From the NCBI GenBank assembly GCA_913775305.1, contig CAJYIY010000056.1:1-32966 (forward strand): a stretch of DNA of 32,966 bases, read 5' to 3'. The notes under the pieces were generated by a model. It was not told where the DNA came from and ran no database searches. It saw nothing but the letters and a program-made list of their open reading frames with translations. This DNA comes from an uncultured Erwinia sp. (GTDB lineage Bacteria; Pseudomonadota; Gammaproteobacteria; Enterobacterales; Enterobacteriaceae). Positions 1-9,849 of this stretch are shown piece by piece; positions within the stretch are counted from its first letter, which is position 1, and each line of letters opens with the position of its first letter. The position numbers and the translations under genes are program-made.

Positions 1-23
1 CTGCAACGTAGTATGGGGGAGCT

Positions 24-1301
24 ATGGCCTATTTTATCGATCGGCGTCTTAACGGCAAAAACAAGAGCGCGGTAAACCGACAGCGCTTTTTACGCCGCTA
101 TAAGTCGCAAATCAAAAAGTCGATCTCCGAGGCCATCAATAAGCGTTCGGTTACCGACGTAGATAGCGGCGAATCCGTCTCAATTCCCGTTGAGGATATC
201 AATGAGCCGGCTTTTCATCAGGGGCGCGGTGGCCTGCGTCACCGGGTGCATCCGGGCAACGACCACTTTGTGCAGAATGACCGCGTGGAACGCCCGCAGG
301 GCGGCGGCGGCAGTGGCGGTGGTCAGGGCAACGCCGGCCAGGACGGTGAAGGCCAGGATGAGTTCGTTTTCAATATTTCAAAAGATGAGTATCTCGACCT
401 GCTGTTCGAAGATCTGGCCCTGCCGAATCTGAAAAAAAACCAGCATCGCCAGCTCAATGAGTTCAAAACCCACCGTGCGGGCTACACCGCTAACGGCGTT
501 CCTGCCAATATCAGCGTGGTTCGCTCGCTGCAGAACTCGCTGGCGCGTCGTACGGCGATGACGGCCAGCAAGCGCCGCACGCTGGCCGAGCTGGAAGACA
601 CGCTGAAAACCGTCGAGAACAGTGAGCCGGCGCAGCTCCTGGAAGAGGAGCAGCTGCGTCAGGAAATCGCTGAACTACGCGCACGCATCAATCGCGTGCC
701 GTTTATCGATACCTTCGATTTACGCTACAAGAATTTTGAAAAACGCCCGGAGCCTTCCAGCCAGGCGGTGATGTTCTGCCTGATGGATGTCTCCGGTTCT
801 ATGGATCAGGCCACCAAGGACATGGCGAAACGCTTTTATATTCTGCTTTACCTGTTCCTCAGCCGAACCTATAAAAACGTGGACGTGGTTTATATTCGCC
901 ACCATACGCAGGCAAAAGAAGTGGATGAGCAGGAGTTCTTCTATTCACAGGAAACCGGCGGTACTATCGTTTCCAGCGCGCTGAAGCTGATGGATGAGGT
1001 GGTAAAAGAGCGTTACGACCCGGCGCAGTGGAATATTTATGCCGCGCAGGCGTCTGATGGCGACAACTGGGCAGACGATTCGCCCCTTTGCCATGAACTG
1101 CTGGCAAAGCATATTTTACCCATGGTGCGCTACTACAGCTATATCGAAATAACCCGGCGGGCCCACCAAACGCTGTGGCGCGAGTACGAAAATCTGCAAT
1201 CCCGGTTCGACAACTTTGCTATCCAGCATATTCGCGAACCTGAAGATATCTATCCGGTGTTCCGCGCCCTGTTCCAGAAGCAGGTTGAGGAAAATTACTG
1301 A
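24..1301 (+). CDS. yeaH: YeaH, DUF444/YhbH-family stress protein
   Basis: The 425-residue product matches E. coli YeaH over its full length (about 427 aa). The N-terminal third is basic, followed by a Gly-rich, Gln-rich low-complexity stretch (about residues 90-112). The C-terminal half has a von Willebrand A-like fold signature: MDVSGSM at about 254-260 gives a MIDAS-type DxSxS (D255, S257, S259). In E. coli yeaH is cotranscribed with yeaG, a PrkA-type Ser/Thr kinase, under nitrogen-starvation and RpoS control. Its biochemical role is not established; a partner or adaptor of the kinase is likely. The ATG has a purine-rich GGGGGA just upstream. yeaG would lie upstream, outside the window. Confidence 0.95.
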   Translation: MAYFIDRRLNGKNKSAVNRQRFLRRYKSQIKKSISEAINKRSVTDVDSGESVSIPVEDINEPAFHQGRGGLRHRVHPGNDHFVQNDRVERPQGGGGSGGGQGNAGQDGEGQDEFVFNISKDEYLDLLFEDLALPNLKKNQHRQLNEFKTHRAGYTANGVPANISVVRSLQNSLARRTAMTASKRRTLAELEDTLKTVENSEPAQLLEEEQLRQEIAELRARINRVPFIDTFDLRYKNFEKRPEPSSQAVMFCLMDVSGSMDQATKDMAKRFYILLYLFLSRTYKNVDVVYIRHHTQAKEVDEQEFFYSQETGGTIVSSALKLMDEVVKERYDPAQWNIYAAQASDGDNWADDSPLCHELLAKHILPMVRYYSYIEITRRAHQTLWREYENLQSRFDNFAIQHIREPEDIYPVFRALFQKQVEENY

Positions 1302-1306
1302 TCCCA

Positions 1307-1339
1307 CCTGTACCGGTAGCGCCCTGCTATCGGTACAGG
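1307..1339 (+). terminator. Hairpin immediately downstream of yeaH
   Basis: Arms 1307-1320 and 1326-1339 pair over 14 bp with a single G-U type mismatch and a 5-nt loop (GCCCT), starting 6 nt after the yeaH stop. No T-tract follows, so it is not a canonical intrinsic terminator. It may act as a 3'-end stabiliser or processing hairpin for the yeaGH message. Confidence 0.45.
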
Positions 1340-1414
1340 CCACAGGATTAACTGTCATTTATGCCCTCTTTCGGGCACCTTTAGTGTCAATTGGCAGAAA
1401 AATTCATTTTTACG

Positions 1415-1444
1415 CACTCTGCGGTATTCACCGCGGTGTTTTTT
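1415..1444 (+). terminator. Candidate intrinsic terminator between yeaH and cvrA
   Basis: GCGGT (1421-1425) and ACCGC (1430-1434) form a short stem with a 4-nt loop. Outer CAC/GTG pairing may extend it, and a run of six T lies at 1439-1444. The stem is short and the T-run slightly displaced, so this is a moderate call. It would end the yeaGH transcript before cvrA. Confidence 0.4.
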
Positions 1445-1492
1445 ACGCTATTTTACCTTCTGAATTCAATCGAGTGAGCTCGGTTAGTGTTT

Positions 1493-1510
1493 TTTGCACC
1501 CTGGTGCAAA
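1493..1510. promoter_or_regulatory. Perfect 18-bp palindrome upstream of cvrA
   Basis: TTTGCACC and GGTGCAAA flank a CT dinucleotide, giving perfect 8-bp arms centred about 53 bp before the cvrA start. The position suits a repressor or activator operator. The half-sites resemble the TGCACC/GGTGCA halves of NtrC sites, but the 2-nt spacing is too short for NtrC. The regulator is unknown. Confidence 0.45.
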
Positions 1511-1554
1511 CTCTGTAAAAAGTCTTTTATTTAACCTGTCGGGAGTAACATCTT

Positions 1555-3282
1555 TTGGAAGCCAGCGCGATTTACAGTTTATTCATTATTGGTTCAGTGC
1601 TGGTTGCCGCAAGCATTCTGCTGAGTTCCTTCTCCTCCCGACTGGGTATCCCAATTCTGGTTATTTTCCTGGCGCTCGGTATGCTTGCGGGCGTAGACGG
1701 CATTGGCGGTATTGTCTTTAACAACTATCCGGCCGCTTATCTGGTCAGTAACCTCGCGCTGGCGGTGATCCTGCTGGATGGTGGCATGCGTACCCAAGCC
1801 AGCTCCTTCAAAGTGGCCCTCGGCCCTGCGCTGTCGCTGGCAACGGTCGGCGTACTGATCACCGCCGGTCTGACCGGTATGGCCGCCGCATGGCTGTTTG
1901 ATTTGAATATGATTAATGGTTTTCTGATCGGCGCAATTATCGGCTCAACCGATGCGGCGGCGGTCTTCTCGCTGCTGGGTGGTAAGGGGCTCAATGAACG
2001 CGTCAGCGCAACGCTGGAGATTGAATCAGGCAGCAACGACCCGATGGCGGTGTTTTTAACCATTACGCTGATTGAGATGATTCAGAAAGGCCAGTCCGGG
2101 CTGGACATGATGTTCCTGGTTCATCTGATCCAGCAGTTTGGTCTGGGTATCGCACTGGGTATCGGCGGCGGCTGGGGACTGATGCAGCTGATTAACCGCA
2201 TCTCGCTCCCCGGCGGACTTTACCCGCTGCTGGCGCTGAGCGGCGGTATTCTGGTGTTTTCCCTGACCACCGCGCTGGAGGGGAGCGGAATTCTGGCGGT
2301 GTATCTTTGCGGCTTTGTGCTCGGCAATCGCCCGATCCGCAGCCGCCATGGCATTCTGCAAACCTTCGACGGTATGGCCTGGCTCAGCCAGATCGGCATG
2401 TTCCTGGTGTTAGGACTGCTGGTTAATCCGCTCGACCTGTGGCATATCGCCGTACCGGCAATGCTTCTCTCACTGTGGCTGATCCTGCTGGCCCGCCCGC
2501 TGTCGGTAATCATTGGACTGTTGCCGTTCCGCGGCTTCAATATTCGTGAACGCTTCTTCATCAGCTGGGTTGGCCTGCGCGGCGCGGTACCGATTATCCT
2601 GGCCGTCTTCCCGATGATGGCGGGTCTGCCTCACGCCTCCCTGTTCTTCAATATTGCTTTCTTCGTGGTGCTGGTCTCGCTGATTGTCCAGGGCACCTCG
2701 CTGGGCTTTGCTGCGCGTAAAGCCCGGGTGATCGTGCCGCCTACGGCGTCGCCGATCTCGCGTATTGGCCTGGATATTCATCCGGATAATCCGTGGGAGC
2801 ATTTTGTTTACCAGCTCGGCGAGGATAAGTGGTGTGTCGGTGCTGCGCTGCGCGATCTGCGTATGCCGCGAGAAACGCGTATCGCCGCCCTGTTCCGCAA
2901 TAACCAGCTGCTGCATCCAACGGGTAACACCCGGCTGCGCGAGGGCGATATCCTCTGCGTGATTGGGCGTGAGCGCGATCTGCCAGCACTGGGTAAGCTG
3001 TTCAGCCAGTCACCGCCGGTGGAGCTCGATCAGCGATTCTTTGGCGACTTTATCCTGCAGGCCGATGCCCGCCTGCAGGATGTGTCTGAAATCTATGGCA
3101 TCGAACTTGATGAAGAGCAGAGCCGACAGCAGACGCTGGGGCAACTGGTTTCAGAGATCATTGGCGGTGCTCCGGTGGTCGGCGATCAGGTTGAGTGGAA
3201 AAATATGATCTGGACCGTGGCGGAAAAAGAGGACAACGAAATTGTCAAAGTTGGGGTCCGTATGCAGCAGGATAAAGAATAG
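1555..3282 (+). CDS. cvrA: CvrA (NhaP2-type) K+/H+ antiporter
   Basis: An inner-membrane CPA1-family cation/proton antiporter of 575 aa, co-linear with E. coli CvrA/YcgO. The N-terminal ~390 residues are very hydrophobic and form the Na/H-exchanger domain, with [16 protein letters not shown] and [13 protein letters not shown] as its signatures. A TrkA-C-like domain follows (about 400-490, with DIHPDNPWE and [14 protein letters not shown]), then a CorC/HlyC-type C-terminal domain (about 495-575). NhaP2 homologues export K+ and affect growth under low osmolarity. The start is TTG at 1555, with GGGAG nine nucleotides upstream; the E. coli protein begins at the equivalent residue. In E. coli cvrA also neighbours dadX. 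Confidence 0.94.
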   Translation: MEASAIYSLFIIGSVLVAASILLSSFSSRLGIPILVIFLALGMLAGVDGIGGIVFNNYPAAYLVSNLALAVILLDGGMRTQASSFKVALGPALSLATVGVLITAGLTGMAAAWLFDLNMINGFLIGAIIGSTDAAAVFSLLGGKGLNERVSATLEIESGSNDPMAVFLTITLIEMIQKGQSGLDMMFLVHLIQQFGLGIALGIGGGWGLMQLINRISLPGGLYPLLALSGGILVFSLTTALEGSGILAVYLCGFVLGNRPIRSRHGILQTFDGMAWLSQIGMFLVLGLLVNPLDLWHIAVPAMLLSLWLILLARPLSVIIGLLPFRGFNIRERFFISWVGLRGAVPIILAVFPMMAGLPHASLFFNIAFFVVLVSLIVQGTSLGFAARKARVIVPPTASPISRIGLDIHPDNPWEHFVYQLGEDKWCVGAALRDLRMPRETRIAALFRNNQLLHPTGNTRLREGDILCVIGRERDLPALGKLFSQSPPVELDQRFFGDFILQADARLQDVSEIYGIELDEEQSRQQTLGQLVSEIIGGAPVVGDQVEWKNMIWTVAEKEDNEIVKVGVRMQQDKE

Positions 3283-3393
3283 TTTCGCGGTGTAAGAGGT
3301 GAATTCGTCTGCCTCCTGACACTTTATGCTTTTCTTTTCCCTGGGTAGTCTCTACCCTGTACGGCTTGCTTTAATTTGGATCTCACTTCTGTC

Positions 3394-4584
3394 ATGCAAA
3401 AATTCACCCTGCTGCTGCTCAGCCTGGTTCTGCTTGCCCCGCTGGGCATCGATTTGTATCTGCCCACGCTGCCGGACATCGCCGTGGGATTACAGACTCC
3501 CGTGGCCAGTATTCAGACCACCATCCCTCTGTTTCTGCTGGTTATGGGCCTTGGGCAGATTATCGCCGGGCCGTTAGTGGATAATCTTGGGCGTAAACCT
3601 GTCGCGATCGTCGGGTTGCTGCTTTACGTTATCGGCAGCGTGATGGCGGCCACCGCTGACGTCTGGCTGCAATTCCTCACCGCGCGCATTATCCAGGGCT
3701 GCGCCGTCTGCTGTACCGCAGTGGTGGCCTTCAGCGGCGTTCGCGATCGTCTGAACGGTGATGATGCCGCGCGGGCTTACGGCTTTCTGAACGGCGCACT
3801 GAATATTGTTCCTGCGCTGGCTCCGCTGCTTGGCGGGCTGCTGGCGGAAGCCTTTAACTGGCGCGCGCCGTTCTGGTTCCTTACCCTTTATGCGCTGTTT
3901 ATCGGTCTGCTGGTGGTGTGCTTCCTGCCGGAAACCCGCCCGGCGGATACGCAAAAAGTGAAAGGGCTGCCGCTGCGCCAGTACTGGCAAATCCTGCGTC
4001 AGCCGCGTTTCCTGGCGTTTGCCTTCGCTAATGCCGGTGCGCTGGGCATGGTGCTCACCTATGTGTCGCTGGCCCCTAACGTGCTGATGACCGAAGGCCG
4101 TCTGTCTGCCCTGCAGTTTTCTGTCGCCTTCGGCGCGAACGGTTTCTGGATTATGCTGGTCAGCGTGCTGGCCAATAAAGTGATCCGCAAGCTTGGCCGA
4201 CCGGTCTGCCTGGCGATGGGCGCACTGTCAATGGCTGCAGGAGCAGTGATGCTGATGGCGGGAGTCTGGCTGCTGCCGGAGGCCTGGCAGACGCACTGGA
4301 CCCTGTACATGCTGCCTGTGGCGGTGTCCGTTGCCGGACTGGCTTTCACCGTAGGCCCGGCTACCAGCTACGCGCTGGAACCCTATCAACAGCAGGCCGG
4401 TGTAGCGTCGGCGCTGGCAGGCTTTATTCAAATGGCGGGAGGATCGTCGGCGGGGCTTTTAGTGATGATGCTGCCGCTGGCAGAAAAATCGGCTCTGGCG
4501 CTGATGATGGTAGCGGGTGCGCTGCTGGCGTTTATCGCCTGGCGCTGCAGTAAGAAAGTGCGCGGTACGCTGACCGCGCTCTGA
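3394..4584 (+). CDS. MdtL-like MFS drug exporter (Bcr/CflA type, DHA1)
   Basis: A 396-residue inner-membrane transporter with about 12 hydrophobic segments. The motif-A loop DNLGRKP follows TM2, and FLPETRPA closes the N-terminal half, as in DHA1 drug:H+ antiporters. Its N-terminus aligns residue for residue with E. coli MdtL if the ATG at 3394 is used. An in-frame TTG at 3376 would add six residues but has no better ribosome site. The substrate cannot be inferred. Its stop lies 2 nt from the stop of the convergent dadX, so the two genes meet tail to tail with no room for a terminator. E. coli has no such gene between cvrA and dadX, so this is a lineage-specific insertion here or a loss there. 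Confidence 0.85.
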   Translation: MQKFTLLLLSLVLLAPLGIDLYLPTLPDIAVGLQTPVASIQTTIPLFLLVMGLGQIIAGPLVDNLGRKPVAIVGLLLYVIGSVMAATADVWLQFLTARIIQGCAVCCTAVVAFSGVRDRLNGDDAARAYGFLNGALNIVPALAPLLGGLLAEAFNWRAPFWFLTLYALFIGLLVVCFLPETRPADTQKVKGLPLRQYWQILRQPRFLAFAFANAGALGMVLTYVSLAPNVLMTEGRLSALQFSVAFGANGFWIMLVSVLANKVIRKLGRPVCLAMGALSMAAGAVMLMAGVWLLPEAWQTHWTLYMLPVAVSVAGLAFTVGPATSYALEPYQQQAGVASALAGFIQMAGGSSAGLLVMMLPLAEKSALALMMVAGALLAFIAWRCSKKVRGTLTAL

Positions 4585-4586
4585 TA

Positions 4587-5657
4587 TTAAATCACCACCA
4601 CCGGCACTCGCGGTGCGAGCGCGCACATCAGCTCATAGCCAACGGTGCCGGATGCTGCGGCAACATCATCTATCTTAATGTGATTACCCCACAGCTCCAC
4701 CGCGCTGCCGATGCCGGCCTGTGGACAAGGGGTTAAATCAACGGTGATCATATCCATGGAAACGCGGCCAACGATGTGAGTCATCACCCCATCGACCATT
4801 ACCGGCGTACCGGTTGGTGAAATACGCGGATATCCGTCGGCATAGCCGCAGGCCACCACGCCAATTCGCTGTGCTTCACGCGCGCGATAATGACCGCCAT
4901 AGCCCACTTTTGCACCCGCGCTCAGCTGCTGCACGCCGATAATTTCACTGGTTAAGGTCATCACCGGCTTCAGCCCGTTTCCGGCAATGTCCTGCCAGCG
5001 GCCGCTGGGGGACGCGCCGTAAAGAATAATGCCGGGGCGCACCCAGTCATAGTGGCTCTGGGGATGCCACAGCGTGGCGGCAGAGTTGGCCAGGCTGCGC
5101 GGACAGTGCAGTCCTTCAGCCGCCTGTTCAATACGTTTCAGCGGTTCAACAATGCCCTCTGCCGTTTCCGCTTCGGCAAAGTGAGCCATCAGGGTTATCT
5201 CGCCAACGTTCGGCAGCGAACGCAGTTTCTGCCATGCGTTGTGTACCTGGTCGGGCTGGAAGCCAAGCCGGTTCATGCCGCTGTTCATCTTGAGGTAGAT
5301 ATCCAGCGGAGCAGAGAGCCTGGCCTTTGCCAGCGCCTGAATTTGCCAGTTGCTGTGCACGCTGGTGGTCAGGCGGTAGCGATCGAGGATCGCCAGATCT
5401 TCCGGATGGAAAAACCCTTCCAGCAGCAGGACAGGTTTCTTCCATCCCTGTTCGCGCAGCAGAATCGCCTCTTCAAGATTCAGCAGTCCAAACCCGTCGG
5501 TTTCCTGCAGGCTCTGCCAGACACGATCAATGCCGTGGCCATAGGCGTTCGCTTTCACTACCGACCACAGGCGCGAACCGCCCGCTGCCCGACGGGCAAC
5601 GGCCAGATTTTGCCGCAACGCGGCGGTATCGATCGTTGCGACAATCGGACGCGACAT
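4587..5657 (-). CDS. dadX: DadX, catabolic alanine racemase
   Basis: A PLP-dependent racemase that converts L-alanine to D-alanine, supplying DadA for catabolism. It is 356 aa, exactly the E. coli DadX length. The PLP lysine is K35 in [11 protein letters not shown], and the opposing catalytic tyrosine lies in [10 protein letters not shown] near residue 250. The start chosen is the ATG at 5657, preceded by GAGGAGA; the longer frame upstream overlaps dadA and does not match the family. It lies 28 nt after dadA on the same strand, so the two form an operon. Confidence 0.95.
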   Translation of the reverse strand: MSRPIVATIDTAALRQNLAVARRAAGGSRLWSVVKANAYGHGIDRVWQSLQETDGFGLLNLEEAILLREQGWKKPVLLLEGFFHPEDLAILDRYRLTTSVHSNWQIQALAKARLSAPLDIYLKMNSGMNRLGFQPDQVHNAWQKLRSLPNVGEITLMAHFAEAETAEGIVEPLKRIEQAAEGLHCPRSLANSAATLWHPQSHYDWVRPGIILYGASPSGRWQDIAGNGLKPVMTLTSEIIGVQQLSAGAKVGYGGHYRAREAQRIGVVACGYADGYPRISPTGTPVMVDGVMTHIVGRVSMDMITVDLTPCPQAGIGSAVELWGNHIKIDDVAAASGTVGYELMCALAPRVPVVVI

Positions 5658-5685
5658 ACTTTCTCCTCGTACTTCAACAGGTTGA

Positions 5686-6987
5686 TTAACGAATAGTGGC
5701 ACCGCGCAGCGGGCGGGTCGGCGTGGGGGCATAGCCCGGCAGATAGCGCATTACCGACAAATCTTCCGCCATAATTGCCGGCGTTTTGCCGGTAATTATA
5801 TCCGCCAGAAGCTGACCCGAGCCGCAGGCCATCGTCCAGCCAAGAGTACCATGACCGGTATTAAGGTACAGATTTTTCAATGGGGTACGGCCCACAATTG
5901 GCGTACCGTCAGGGGTCATTGGACGCAGTCCGCTCCAGAACGTTGCTTCGGCTACATTGCCGCCGTGTGGGAAAAGATCGCGAACCACCATTTCCAGCGT
6001 ACCGCGGCGGGCCGGTAATAATTTTGTATTATAGCCAACTATTTCCGCCATCCCGCCGACACGTATACGATTATCAAAGCGCGTGATCGCCACTTTGTAA
6101 GTTTCATCCAGCACGGTGGAAACTGGCGCGGCGTGCTCGTCGGTAATCGGGACGGTAAGCGAATAGCCCTTCAGCGGGTAAACCGGAATTTTGACCATAT
6201 CGCGCAGTAGCGCAGTGGAGAACGCGCCGAAGGCCACCACGTAGGCATCGGCCACAATCACCTCATCGCCGCACTTCACGCCGCGAATTTGATTCCCTTC
6301 CTCCAGCAGCGCATCCACCTGCAGGTTAAAACGGAAGTTCACCCCTGCTTCTGCCGCCATTCTCGCCAGGCGTTGAGTAAACAGCTGGCAGTCCCCGGTT
6401 TCATCATTCGGCAGGCGCAGACCGCCGGTTAGTTTATGCTGGGTCGTGGCCAGTGCAGGCTCGATGCGCGCCAGCTCCGCCGCTTCCAGCAGTTCGTACG
6501 GCACACCCGCCTCTTTCAGTACGGCAATATCTTTTGCTGCGCTCTCAAACTGCTGCGCGGTACGAAACAGCTGAAGCGTACCGCCCTGGCGGCCTTCATA
6601 GGCGATGCCCGTTTCCTGACGTAATGCTTTCAGGCAGTCGCGGCTGTATTCGGAGAGGCGAACCATACGGCTCTTATTCTGCTGGTAGTGGCTGATGTCG
6701 CAGTTGCGCAGCATCTGCCACATCCACTCCAGCTGGAAGCGGCTGCCGTCAAGACGGATTGCCAGCGGCGCGTGGCGCTGGAACATCCACTTCACCGCTT
6801 TCAGCGGCACACCCGGCGCTGCCCAGGGTGCGGCATAGCCAGGCGATATTTGTCCCGCGTTGCCGGCACTGGTTTCCAGCGCCGCATCCGGCTGGCGATC
6901 GATAACCGTAACCTCGTGCCCTGCCTGCGCCAGATACCATGCACTGGCCACGCCGACCACCCCACTACCGAGAATGACTACACGCAT
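5686..6987 (-). CDS. dadA: DadA, D-amino acid dehydrogenase (FAD)
   Basis: A membrane-associated flavoprotein that oxidatively deaminates D-alanine and other D-amino acids, passing electrons to the respiratory chain. At 433 aa it matches E. coli DadA (432). The N-terminal FAD-binding Rossmann motif is [19 protein letters not shown] (G7, G9, G12). The C-terminus carries the DAO-family [15 protein letters not shown]. The ATG at 6987 with AGGTGAGG upstream is preferred over an earlier in-frame ATG at 7017. First gene of the dadAX operon. In E. coli the operon is induced by alanine through Lrp and is CRP-dependent. Confidence 0.96.
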   Translation of the reverse strand: MRVVILGSGVVGVASAWYLAQAGHEVTVIDRQPDAALETSAGNAGQISPGYAAPWAAPGVPLKAVKWMFQRHAPLAIRLDGSRFQLEWMWQMLRNCDISHYQQNKSRMVRLSEYSRDCLKALRQETGIAYEGRQGGTLQLFRTAQQFESAAKDIAVLKEAGVPYELLEAAELARIEPALATTQHKLTGGLRLPNDETGDCQLFTQRLARMAAEAGVNFRFNLQVDALLEEGNQIRGVKCGDEVIVADAYVVAFGAFSTALLRDMVKIPVYPLKGYSLTVPITDEHAAPVSTVLDETYKVAITRFDNRIRVGGMAEIVGYNTKLLPARRGTLEMVVRDLFPHGGNVAEATFWSGLRPMTPDGTPIVGRTPLKNLYLNTGHGTLGWTMACGSGQLLADIITGKTPAIMAEDLSVMRYLPGYAPTPTRPLRGATIR

Positions 6988-7512
6988 ACCGAACCTCACC
7001 TGGTTACAAAAGAACATTACACTATGATAGCGCGTTTATTACCGAGCAAATCACCATAAACATTGCTTACTCTGCGCCGAGGAATTTCACATATTTTTCA
7101 CCCAGCCAGCGAATAAAAACAAGATATCACTACAAATTCAGTGATAAATTCTTATTTATTAATAATGGCAGCATCTTAAAAAGCTTTTTTGGAATAAAAC
7201 GCCCTCTTACAGCACAAACCTGTTACATCATATCTTTTGGTTATAAACAGGATTTAATCCTAAAAATTGATTGTTTTTGGGCATTTCCCATCACGTAAAA
7301 ATCTTTTTTCACCACGCGCTCTATTTTCTGCCAAAGATTTCATTTGTTTTCACGAGAGGGATAAGAGACAGTGAACTATCATTGAGATATTGGCTTTTAT
7401 TCCAGGCTTACCCACGCAGCACCACGGCGGGGGTGGGTTGACATGAAAACGGATATTTTGTCGCTACGTATGCGGTATCGTCAGAAACCGGTTTTATAAA
7501 AAGGGGTGCGCT
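6988..7512. promoter_or_regulatory. Divergent AT-rich control region, dadAX / ycgB
   Basis: This 525-bp gene-free stretch separates divergent dadA and ycgB. It is clearly more AT-rich than its surroundings, especially 7050-7350, as expected of Lrp- and nucleoid-protein-controlled promoters. It contains a perfect inverted repeat, TATCACT (7125-7131) and AGTGATA (7140-7146), with an 8-bp spacer. The arms run in the opposite sense to a CRP site. I see no convincing small ORF. The ycgB ribosome site (AAAAAGGGG) is at its right end. Confidence 0.6.
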
Positions 7513-9051
7513 ATGACAACGATCTTTGACGTTCCAGCTATGGACAGCAAACGACTCAATGATGGACCAGACTGGACGTTTGACCTGCTTGACGTGTATC
7601 TGAAGGAGATCGATCGGGTTGCAAAATCCTACCGGCTGGATACCTACCCTCATCAGATTGAGGTCATTACCTCAGAACAGATGATGGATGCCTACTCCAG
7701 CGTAGGGATGCCAATCAACTATGCGCACTGGTCCTTCGGCAAGAAATTTATCGAAACTGAACAGCGCTATAAGCATGGTCAGCAGGGGCTGGCTTATGAA
7801 ATCGTGATTAACTCTAACCCCTGTATTGCTTACCTGATGGAAGAGAACACCATGACCATGCAGGCCCTGGTGATGGCGCACGCCTGCTACGGGCACAACT
7901 CTTTCTTTAAAAATAACTACCTGTTCCGCAGCTGGACTGACGCCAGCTCAATCGTTGACTATCTGATTTTTGCCCGCAACTACATCAGCGAATGTGAGGA
8001 ACGCTACGGGCTGGAGCAGGTGGAGCGGCTGCTTGATTCCTGCCATGCGCTGATGAACTACGGCGTCGATCGCTATAAACGACCGCAAAAGATATCTCTG
8101 CAGGAAGAGAAAGCCCGGCAGAAAAGCCGCGAGGAGTATCTGCAGAGCCAGGTCAATATGCTGTGGCGCACCCTGCCGCGTCGTGAACGCGAGGAAACAC
8201 AGTATTCAGCCGCCCGCTATCCGTCTGAACCGCAGGAAAATCTGCTGTACTTTATGGAGAAAAACGCGCCGCTGCTGGAGCCGTGGCAGCGCGAATGCCT
8301 GCGCATCGTCAGGAAAGTGAGCCAGTACTTCTATCCGCAGAAACAGACTCAGGTGATGAATGAGGGCTGGGCGACATTCTGGCACTACACCATTCTTAAT
8401 CATCTGTATGATGAAGGGAAAGTTTCCGAGCGTTTTATGCTGGAGTTTCTGCACAGCCATACCAACGTGGTGTATCAACCCCCGTATAACAGCCAGTGGT
8501 ATAACGGCATTAATCCTTATGCACTGGGCTTTGCGATGTTCCAGGATATCAATCGTATCTGCGAACATCCAACGGAAGAAGACCGATACTGGTTCCCTGA
8601 TATCGCCGGCAAAGACTGGCTGGATACCCTGCACTTCGCCATGCGCGAGTTCAAAGATGAGAGCTTTATCAGCCAGTTCCTTTCACCAAAGGTGATGCGG
8701 GACTTCCGTCTGTTCACCGTGCTGGATGACGATCGCAATAACTATCTGGAGATTGCCGCTATTCATGATGAAGCGGGCTACCGGGCCATTCGTCAGCAGC
8801 TTTCCGCGCAGTACAACCTGAGCAACCTGGAGCCGAATATTCAGGTCTACGATGTGGATTTGCGCGGTGACCGTTCGCTGACGCTGCGCTATGTGCCGCA
8901 CAATCGTGCACCGCTGGATAAAAGCCGCCGAGAGGTGCTCAAGCACGTTCACCGCCTTTGGGGTTTCGACGTCACCCTTGAGCAGCAGAATGAAGATGGC
9001 ACAACCGAGATCCTGGATCGCTGCCCGCCGCGCCCCGGCACTCCGCTTTGA
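7513..9051 (+). CDS. ycgB: YcgB, SpoVR-family protein
   Basis: A cytoplasmic protein of 512 aa (E. coli YcgB is 510) of the SpoVR family, named for a Bacillus subtilis spore-cortex gene. It contains the family's conserved HACYGHNSFFKNN and MNEGWATFWHYTILNHLYDEG blocks. In E. coli it is RpoS-dependent. In many bacteria SpoVR, a PrkA kinase and a YeaH/YhbH protein are encoded together and act in one starvation-response pathway; molecular activity is unknown. The ATG has AAGGGG upstream. Monocistronic, ended by the strong bidirectional terminator shared with fadR. Confidence 0.95.
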   Translation: MTTIFDVPAMDSKRLNDGPDWTFDLLDVYLKEIDRVAKSYRLDTYPHQIEVITSEQMMDAYSSVGMPINYAHWSFGKKFIETEQRYKHGQQGLAYEIVINSNPCIAYLMEENTMTMQALVMAHACYGHNSFFKNNYLFRSWTDASSIVDYLIFARNYISECEERYGLEQVERLLDSCHALMNYGVDRYKRPQKISLQEEKARQKSREEYLQSQVNMLWRTLPRREREETQYSAARYPSEPQENLLYFMEKNAPLLEPWQRECLRIVRKVSQYFYPQKQTQVMNEGWATFWHYTILNHLYDEGKVSERFMLEFLHSHTNVVYQPPYNSQWYNGINPYALGFAMFQDINRICEHPTEEDRYWFPDIAGKDWLDTLHFAMREFKDESFISQFLSPKVMRDFRLFTVLDDDRNNYLEIAAIHDEAGYRAIRQQLSAQYNLSNLEPNIQVYDVDLRGDRSLTLRYVPHNRAPLDKSRREVLKHVHRLWGFDVTLEQQNEDGTTEILDRCPPRPGTPL

Positions 9052-9081
9052 GAGCGTGTAAGGCTTGCAGAATCTGAAATC

Positions 9082-9120
9082 AAAACGCCCCCGGACAGAC
9101 ACCTTATCCGGGGGCGTTTT
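9082..9120. terminator. Bidirectional terminator, ycgB / fadR
   Basis: Arms 9082-9095 and 9107-9120 are perfect 14-bp complements (GC core CGCCCCCGGA) with an 11-nt loop. A4 on the left and T4 on the right make it work on both strands between the convergent ycgB and fadR. Confidence 0.88.
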
Positions 9121-9129
9121 AACAAGACC

Positions 9130-9849
9130 CTAGCGGCGCGGCGGCGGCAGATCCGTTGGCATACTGACCTGCATCGCATGCCAGATTTCACCGCTTCGGC
9201 GGCCATAATCTCGCACGCTCTCGCTGATCTGGTCGTACTCTTTCGTGTGGCAGATATGCAGCAGGTGCTGATAGAAATCCTGCGCCAGGCGACGTGCTTC
9301 GGGGTTGGAAAAGTAATGCCGGCCAACACGGGTATACAGCCCTCTCAGACCATTGAGGATCAGGCCGTAAATGGGATTACCGGAGGCAAAGGCCAGACCG
9401 CGAAAAATGCTGTAGTCCAGCTCAGTGTAGGCTTCAGCGTGATCGTCAATCTGATTAGCCGTTTCCAGCACTGCCCGGGCTTTTTCCGGATAGTTTCGAA
9501 TGGCGCGGCGAATAAAGATAGAGGAAATATCCGTGCGCACGGAAAGCAGGTTGTCAATCAGCTGAGGTACGCTGTCATGGTCAAGCCGCGCCAGCGTCTC
9601 AAGAATGCTGAGTCCTGATGTCTCCCAAAAGTTGTTCACCCGCGTTGGCTTACCGTGCTGAATGGTCAGCCAGCCGTCACGAGCCAGGCGCTGCAGCACT
9701 TCACGTAGCGTGGTGCGCGTCACGCCGATTAACTCTGAGAGTTCACGTTCAGCAGGCAGTATCGAGCCGGGGGGAAAACGGTTTGTCCAGATACTTTCGA
9801 TTATGTACTCTTCCGCGAAACCCGCAGGGCTCTGTGCCTTGATGACCAT
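9130..9849 (-). CDS. fadR: FadR, fatty-acid metabolism regulator
   Basis: A GntR-family transcription factor of 239 aa, the same length as E. coli FadR. It represses fatty-acid degradation genes (fadD, fadL, fadBA and others) and activates fabA/fabB; long-chain acyl-CoA releases it from DNA. The N-terminal winged helix-turn-helix is conserved ([20 protein letters not shown], about residues 33-52), including the arginines that contact DNA in E. coli. The C-terminal acyl-CoA-binding domain is intact. A fadD operator lies in this same window at 18457-18473. In E. coli nhaB lies divergently upstream; here it is absent. Confidence 0.97.
   Translation of the reverse strand: MVIKAQSPAGFAEEYIIESIWTNRFPPGSILPAERELSELIGVTRTTLREVLQRLARDGWLTIQHGKPTRVNNFWETSGLSILETLARLDHDSVPQLIDNLLSVRTDISSIFIRRAIRNYPEKARAVLETANQIDDHAEAYTELDYSIFRGLAFASGNPIYGLILNGLRGLYTRVGRHYFSNPEARRLAQDFYQHLLHICHTKEYDQISESVRDYGRRSGEIWHAMQVSMPTDLPPPRR

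Noticed and set aside
1493..1510. NtrC site for cvrA
   Set aside because: Half-sites resemble NtrC, but the spacer is 2 nt instead of about 5, and no sigma-54 -24/-12 element follows.
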